A stretch of DNA of 18,050 nt from assembly GCA_028717025.1 (NCBI GenBank), contig JAQUOR010000013.1, positions 1 to 18,050 on the forward strand. Reading direction: 5' to 3'. Each line of letters starts with the position of its first letter. Position 1 is the first letter of the stretch. This DNA comes from Candidatus Omnitrophota bacterium (GTDB lineage Bacteria > Omnitrophota > Gorgyraeia > Duberdicusellales > 4484-171). Both the position numbers and the translations under genes were made by a program. The notes under the pieces were generated by a model. That model saw only the letters and a list, made by a program, of their open reading frames with translations. It was not told the origin of the DNA and ran no database searches. Of the stretch, positions 13,981 through 18,050 are shown one piece after another.

Positions 13981-14008
13981 TTGCAATTTGATTGGTCATT
14001 GTTATAAT
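13981..14008 (+). promoter_or_regulatory. Sigma-70-type promoter of the galT pair
   Basis: TTGCAA (13981-13986), a 16-nt spacer and a perfect TATAAT (14003-14008). Start near 14015 gives a leader of about 44 nt. A second TATAAT (14047-14052) lies 6 nt before the ATG but has no recognisable -35. The rest of the 217-bp gap from 13842 shows nothing clear. Confidence 0.65.
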
Positions 14009-14016
14009 AATCGCCT

Positions 14017-14047
14017 ACAGAGAGCGAAAAAGATAAAACGCTCCTGT
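14017..14047 (+). promoter_or_regulatory. Hairpin at the 5' end of the galT leader
   Basis: ACAG-a-GAGCG (14017-14026) pairs with CGCTC-CTGT (14039-14047): nine pairs and one bulge around an A-rich loop. It occupies most of the predicted leader. No Shine-Dalgarno follows before the ATG at 14059. Confidence 0.4.
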
Positions 14048-14058
14048 ATAATTTAATC

Positions 14059-15066
14059 ATGCCTCAATTACGCAAAGATCCTATTTTGGGCCGCTGGGTC
14101 ATCATTGCCACCGAAAGGGCAAAGAGACCCAAGGATTTTGCCCATATAAATTCTGCTCCGCCGGAGAAAGAATGCCCCTTCTGTCGCGGCAAGGAAACAA
14201 TGACGCCGCCGGAAATATACTCCATAAAAGACAGCCAGGGTAACTGGCGCGTACGGGTCATCCCCAGCAAAAAACCTTTTGTGACTTTCGGGGAAGAACT
14301 CTGGAAAAAAGGCAAAGGTCCGTACGATTTGATTAATGCCGTCGGCAGCCACGAAGTTATCGTCGAAACTCCCGATCACATCGCCAATATGGCAGACCTC
14401 GACGAGAACGCCATCAAAGACGTTCTCTTTACTTATTGCAGCCGTTTTAAAGAAATAGAAAAAGACAACCGTATAAAATCGGTGCTCGTGTTTAAAAATT
14501 ACGGATGGGATGCGGGCGGAGGAAGGATAAAACACTCTCGTTCACAATTAATCTCTACTCCCGTTAATTTAAAAAGAGTGAAAGAGGAACTCGAGGGCGG
14601 TAAACACTATTACGATTACCATGAGCGCTGCATCTTTTGCGACATTATACGCCAGGAATTAAACGAGGGGCAGCGCGTAGTCTTAGAGCAGGATGGTTTT
14701 GTAGTGCTGGTCCCTTTCGCGCCGCGTTTTCCCTTCGAAATATGGATACTGCCTAAAAAACATTCGCCTGATTTTTATAAAATCAGCGATGATCAGGTGT
14801 GGGGACTTTCCCGAGTGTTGAAAAAAACACTCCTAAAAATAAAAGTACTTCTTAACGATCCCCAATACAATTGCGTTATTCATACAGCCCCTTTTAGAAG
14901 ACCGTATCCGGGATACTGGTCAACCATAGAAGAGGATTATCACTGGCATTTGGAGATCACGCCGCATTTAACCCGCGTTGCGGGGTTTGAGTGGGGAAGC
15001 GGATTCTATATTTGCCCGACATTGCCTGAAGAGGCGGCAAAATTCTTGAAAGAAACCAATGTATAA
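14059..15066 (+). CDS. Galactose-1-phosphate uridylyltransferase homologue lacking the catalytic histidine
   Basis: A 335-residue member of the GalT branch of the HIT superfamily. It keeps the zinc cysteines CPFC (39-42), SHEVIVETPDH (97-107) with His98, a second cysteine pair in ERCIFCD (189-195), and the C-terminal HWHLEI (295-300). The active-site motif, however, reads KHSRSQ (158-163). The second His of HxH, the nucleophile that forms the uridylyl-enzyme, is Arg161 (codon CGT 14539-14541). The neighbouring copy has EHGHSQ, with His encoded by CAT. Normal GalT chemistry is therefore unlikely. It may be an inactive partner, a regulator or a sugar-phosphate-binding protein. The length and otherwise conserved sequence argue against random decay. 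The ATG at 14059 matches the MPELRKDP start of its neighbour but has no ribosome binding site. Confidence 0.85.
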   Translation: MPQLRKDPILGRWVIIATERAKRPKDFAHINSAPPEKECPFCRGKETMTPPEIYSIKDSQGNWRVRVIPSKKPFVTFGEELWKKGKGPYDLINAVGSHEVIVETPDHIANMADLDENAIKDVLFTYCSRFKEIEKDNRIKSVLVFKNYGWDAGGGRIKHSRSQLISTPVNLKRVKEELEGGKHYYDYHERCIFCDIIRQELNEGQRVVLEQDGFVVLVPFAPRFPFEIWILPKKHSPDFYKISDDQVWGLSRVLKKTLLKIKVLLNDPQYNCVIHTAPFRRPYPGYWSTIEEDYHWHLEITPHLTRVAGFEWGSGFYICPTLPEEAAKFLKETNV

Positions 15067-15078
15067 TAATAAGGTATT

Positions 15079-15106
15079 TCCCGATTCACCAGTAGGTTCA
15101 TCGGGA
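15079..15106. promoter_or_regulatory. Hairpin between the two galT copies
   Basis: TCCCGAT (15079-15085) pairs with ATCGGGA (15100-15106), with a further ACC-AGTA-GGT stem inside. Only TTT follows, so it is at most a weak terminator or attenuator; a processing or stability site is equally possible. Confidence 0.45.
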
Positions 15107-15138
15107 TTTCGCCCAATAACTATAGTAAGGTGCTCAAT

Positions 15139-16146
15139 ATGCCTGAATTAAGAAAAGATCCGATTGTAGCCAGGTGGGTAGTGGTAAATGTGGAAAAACC
15201 ATATCTGCCGCGGGATTTTAATGTTACCCCGTTTACCTGGAAAGGGGACAAAGGTTGCTCTTTCTGCGCCAATAACGAAGGGCTGACTCCTCCTGAAATC
15301 GAAGCGATCTCGGAAATCCACCGGCAACCAAACACACCGGGTTGGAAAGTACGCGTGGTCCCCAATAAGTTTCCGGCCTTAAAAATCGAAGGAACCCTGG
15401 ATAAACAGGCAATGGGTATCTACGATATGTCCAACGGCATCGGCGCTCACGAAGTTATCATCGAAAACCCCGATCATTATAAAGGTATTCCCGAATTAAG
15501 CGATACGGACGTAGAGTATATATTGAAAGCCTATCGCTCGCGTTCGCTTGATTTACGTAAAGACAAACGTTTTAAATATCTTTTGATTTTTAAAAATGTC
15601 GGGGTGGAAGCAGGGGCATCGCTCGAGCATGGACATTCGCAATTAATTGCGCTTCCCATGGTCCCTAAAAACGTCAAGGAAGAAGTAAAAGGATCGCGCC
15701 ACTATTACGAATACAGGGAACGCTGCATCTATTGCGACATGATTGCGTTTGAAGCAGAAAATGGTCATGAGAGGATCGTGACCGAGAACGAAAATTTTAT
15801 TTCGTTTTGTCCTCTTTCGGGACGATTCTCTTTTGAGACCTGGATCGTTCCTAAACAGCACTCGGTAGATTACGCTGAAATCGATGACGCAAAAATAAAA
15901 GACCTGGCTAAAATTTTAAAAGAGACATTACTGCGCTTAAAGAAAGTGCTGGGAGAGCATCCGTATAATTACATAATCCACACCTCGCCGGTCAATACCG
16001 ATGCTCACTTCTCCTATCACTGGCACATTGAAATTATGCCCAAACTTACGCGCGTTGCGGGGTTTGAGTGGGGAAGCGGATTCTATTTGGTTTTCACGCC
16101 TCCGGAAGTAGCCGCAAAATATCTGCGAGAGGTCCAAATAGCTTAA
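15139..16146 (+). CDS. galT: Galactose-1-phosphate uridylyltransferase, catalytically intact copy
   Basis: A 335-residue GalT-family enzyme that would exchange UMP between UDP-glucose and galactose-1-phosphate in the Leloir pathway. Related nucleotidyl transfers such as ADP-glucose phosphorylase activity are possible. The zinc ligands CSFC (40-43) and AHEVIIENPDH (103-113), and the complete active site LEHGHSQ with His164 and His166, are present. So are ERCIYCD (194-200) and HWHIEI near the C-terminus. A GTG at 15130 would add MLN. The ATG at 15139 is preferred because it aligns with the upstream copy, gives the same length, and has AAGG 8 nt before it. The two copies share layout but differ at many positions, except for an identical 36-nt stretch near the 3' end (16051-16086). 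Confidence 0.88.
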   Translation: MPELRKDPIVARWVVVNVEKPYLPRDFNVTPFTWKGDKGCSFCANNEGLTPPEIEAISEIHRQPNTPGWKVRVVPNKFPALKIEGTLDKQAMGIYDMSNGIGAHEVIIENPDHYKGIPELSDTDVEYILKAYRSRSLDLRKDKRFKYLLIFKNVGVEAGASLEHGHSQLIALPMVPKNVKEEVKGSRHYYEYRERCIYCDMIAFEAENGHERIVTENENFISFCPLSGRFSFETWIVPKQHSVDYAEIDDAKIKDLAKILKETLLRLKKVLGEHPYNYIIHTSPVNTDAHFSYHWHIEIMPKLTRVAGFEWGSGFYLVFTPPEVAAKYLREVQIA

Positions 16147-16194
16147 GGATACGCCGCGCATCAAAAAAATAAACTAAAGTAAAAGGAGGTTTTT

Positions 16195-17247
16195 ATGGCA
16201 GTGAAAATCGGTATCAACGGATTTGGCAGAATCGGAAGAATGGTAGGGCGTGCTATCTTAGAGAGAAACTCAAAAGCAATAGAATTAGTTGCAGTCAACG
16301 ACATCACGGATGCCAAGAGTCTTGCGCATCTTTTAAAATATGATTCGGTGCATGGGCGATTCCCCGGCGGCAACGTTAAAGCCGGCAGTGATTCGATTAT
16401 CGTAAACGGCAAAGAAATAAAAGTTCTGGCAAAAAAAGATCCCGGGGAATTACCCTGGAAAAACCTGGGTGTTGAGATTGTCGTTGAATCAACCGGACTT
16501 TTCACCCTTAAAAATGACGGCATCAATAAAAAAGGTAAAGAAGTAAAAGGAGCGATCAACCATATCAGTAAGGGCGGCGCAAAAAAAGTTATCATCTCAG
16601 CGCCCGCTCAAGACGAAGACATCACCATAGTCATGGGCGTTAACGACGATACGTATGACCCCAAAAACCATAATGTCGTCTCGAATGCCTCCTGCACCAC
16701 CAACTGTTTAGCACCGGTCGCAAAGGTGCTTCATGATACCTGGGGCATCGAAAAAGGTCTCATGACGACCATTCATGCCTACACCAACGACCAGCGCGTT
16801 CAGGACCTTCCGCATGCAGATATGCGCAGGGCTCGCGCAGCGGCGATCTCCATGATCCCGACTTCAACCGGCGCCGCAAAAGCCATCGGCCTTGTGATAC
16901 CGGAACTTAAAGGGAAGCTTAACGGTTTCTCGATGAGAGTCCCTGTAGCGAACGTTTCAGTGGTTGACCTTACCTGCCTCTTAAAGAAAGAGGTCACGGA
17001 AGAAGAAATCAATAAGGCATTGAAGGCCGCCTCTGAAGGAAATATGAAAGGCATCCTCGATTATACCGACGAAGAGGTCGTATCCGTTGATTTCAATCAT
17101 TATCCCGCTTCTTCGACCGTGGATTCAAAAATGACCAAAGTCATCGGCGGCAATTTCGTTAAAGTCATTGCCTGGTACGATAACGAGTGGGGTTATTCCT
17201 GCAGAGTAGTCGATCTTATTGAGTACATGATCAAGAAAGGATTATAG
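16195..17247 (+). CDS. gap: Glyceraldehyde-3-phosphate dehydrogenase, type I
   Basis: Oxidises glyceraldehyde-3-phosphate with NAD and phosphate to 1,3-bisphosphoglycerate in glycolysis. The 350-residue protein has the dinucleotide motif INGFGRIGR (7-15), an acidic residue after the second strand in AVNDITDA that suggests NAD preference, the active site SNASCTTNCLAP with Cys167, His194 in TTIHAYTNDQ, the phosphate-binding STGAAKAIG, and WYDNEWGYS near the C-terminus. It is longer than the usual 330-340 because of an extra segment at about 104-125 (LKNDGINKKGKEVKGAINHI). AAAGGAGG is a strong ribosome binding site. pgk follows 62 bp downstream, the common gap-pgk order. Confidence 0.97.
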   Translation: MAVKIGINGFGRIGRMVGRAILERNSKAIELVAVNDITDAKSLAHLLKYDSVHGRFPGGNVKAGSDSIIVNGKEIKVLAKKDPGELPWKNLGVEIVVESTGLFTLKNDGINKKGKEVKGAINHISKGGAKKVIISAPAQDEDITIVMGVNDDTYDPKNHNVVSNASCTTNCLAPVAKVLHDTWGIEKGLMTTIHAYTNDQRVQDLPHADMRRARAAAISMIPTSTGAAKAIGLVIPELKGKLNGFSMRVPVANVSVVDLTCLLKKEVTEEEINKALKAASEGNMKGILDYTDEEVVSVDFNHYPASSTVDSKMTKVIGGNFVKVIAWYDNEWGYSCRVVDLIEYMIKKGL

Positions 17248-17252
17248 AATAG

Positions 17253-17287
17253 ACGCGGAACTACGCGGAGATTCAGCGTATATCCGC
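17253..17287. repeat. ACGCGGA-type repeat between gap and pgk
   Basis: ACGCGGA occurs at 17253-17259 and 17263-17269, a 10-bp period, followed by the inverted TCCGC at 17283-17287 facing GCGGA (17265-17269). It is a fourth short intergenic repeat type and again lies between a stop and the next start. Confidence 0.5.
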
Positions 17288-17309
17288 TTCTACAAACAAA
17301 AAGGTAAAT

Positions 17310-18050
17310 ATGGCTAAACTTACGATCAAAGACCTTGATTTCAAAGGCAAGAAGGTCATTATGCGGGTTGACTTTAACGTTCCGCTTGATAAGAAAAGCG
17401 GCGCTATCAGCGACGACACCCGCATCAAAGAGGCCCTTAAAACCATTAAATACGTTTTAGAGAAAGGGGCGAGTAGATTGATTCTCATGAGCCACTTAGG
17501 CAGGCCCGATGGTAAGGTCGTAGAGGGCTTACGCCTGACTCCCGTGGCAAAGAGATTATCCGAATTGCTCGGCCAGGACGTAGAGAAACTTGATGATTGC
17601 GTGGGGCCTGATGTAAAGAAAAAAATAGACTCAACCGCCACAAAAGTAATACTCCTTGAGAATTTACGTTTTCACGAACAGGAAGAAGAGGGTGATGAAA
17701 ATTTTGCTAAACAATTGGCGTCCCTGGCTGATGTGTATGTCAATGACGCCTTTGGCACGGCGCACCGCGCGCATGCCTCAACCACCATTATTGCAAAATT
17801 TCTGCCCAGCTGCTTAGGGTTTTTGATGGAGAAAGAAGTAACGTCGCTTGCCGCGGCGCTTGATCCAAAGAAACCCTACGTTGTCATCTTGGGCGGGGCC
17901 AAGGTCTCCGATAAAATCGGCGTCATCAGCAATCTCTTGAAAAAAGCCGATACTATTCTTATCGGCGGAGCAATGGCGTACACCTTTCTAAAAAGCAAAG
18001 GCGAAGATGTGGGCAGTTCACGCGTAGAGGCCGATAAGCTTGATTTAGCA
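17310..18050 (+). CDS. pgk: Phosphoglycerate kinase (3'-truncated by window edge)
   Basis: The first 247 codons of pgk run in an open frame to the last base of the window. The enzyme makes ATP from 1,3-bisphosphoglycerate. Visible blocks: KKVIMRVDFNVPLD and RIKEALKTI near the N-terminus; SHLGRPDG, the substrate-binding His-Gly-Arg segment; LLENLRFHEQE; VNDAFGTAHRAHAS; and GGAKVSDKIGVI, the linker into the nucleotide domain. The sequence ends at EADKLDLA, so roughly the last third is missing. AAGG sits 6-9 nt before the ATG at 17310, which gives MAKLTIKDLD. It forms a glycolytic pair with gap. Confidence 0.95.
   Translation, partial: MAKLTIKDLDFKGKKVIMRVDFNVPLDKKSGAISDDTRIKEALKTIKYVLEKGASRLILMSHLGRPDGKVVEGLRLTPVAKRLSELLGQDVEKLDDCVGPDVKKKIDSTATKVILLENLRFHEQEEEGDENFAKQLASLADVYVNDAFGTAHRAHASTTIIAKFLPSCLGFLMEKEVTSLAAALDPKKPYVVILGGAKVSDKIGVISNLLKKADTILIGGAMAYTFLKSKGEDVGSSRVEADKLDLA

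Noticed and set aside
13801..14007. 68-codon ORF overlapping the PilZ 3' end
   Set aside because: Out of frame with PilZ, no ribosome binding site, basic low-complexity product, and it runs through the galT promoter at 13981-14008.
741..17287. CRISPR array, suggested by the recurring short repeats
   Set aside because: Units are 7-14 bp with 2-4 bp gaps, not 24-40 bp repeats with unique spacers, and no cas genes are present.

Overview
The window looks like a chromosomal housekeeping segment of an uncultured, probably Gram-negative bacterium. The protein style, the intergenic repeat families and the mixed translation-start signals recall Candidatus Omnitrophota and the wider PVC neighbourhood. 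That placement is an impression from reading the sequence, not a computed phylogeny. A signal-peptide-bearing parvulin chaperone supports a cell with a periplasm. No rRNA, tRNA, CRISPR array, prophage or transposase gene was seen. All convincing genes lie on the + strand. Both ends cut a gene: an RNA methyltransferase on the left and phosphoglycerate kinase on the right.

Layout. Bases 1-2014 hold the 3' part of a TrmA/RlmD-type uracil methyltransferase and a secreted parvulin-type peptidyl-prolyl isomerase. Bases 2043-8281 are a variant of the widespread rplU-rpmA-obg-proB-proA-nadD order. Here rpmA is absent, Obg is short and has altered GTP-binding motifs, an unknown secreted protein lies between obg and proB, and a small nucleotidyltransferase cassette has entered between proA and nadD. 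Bases 8282-10522 hold a structured or repeat-derived intergenic region, a phosphohexomutase overlapping a PlsC-type acyltransferase, and a good intrinsic terminator. Bases 10524-13841 are a new transcription unit with a near-consensus promoter, a 142-nt leader, six-domain ribosomal protein S1, an overlapping tyrS and a PilZ protein. Bases 13981-18050 carry a second good promoter, two tandem galactose-1-phosphate uridylyltransferase homologues, gap and the start of pgk. Together with the phosphohexomutase this is a sugar-phosphate and lower-glycolysis set.

Points of interest. (1) At least four families of short intergenic repeats sit directly upstream of start codons, and several of these genes lack a Shine-Dalgarno sequence. 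(2) The rplU promoter is so close to the ATG that the mRNA should be almost leaderless. (3) A decayed copy of the nadD start region lies about 812 bp upstream of the real one and brackets a two-gene nucleotidyltransferase/small-protein cassette. This is the best candidate for a little-described accessory system here. (4) The first GalT copy has lost the catalytic second histidine of the HxH motif, while the second copy keeps it. The two copies also share a 36-nt stretch identical even at synonymous sites. (5) Obg has DTPP in place of DxPG and SKVD in place of NKxD. (6) A 131-bp inverted-repeat element with three mutually competing arms precedes the phosphohexomutase.
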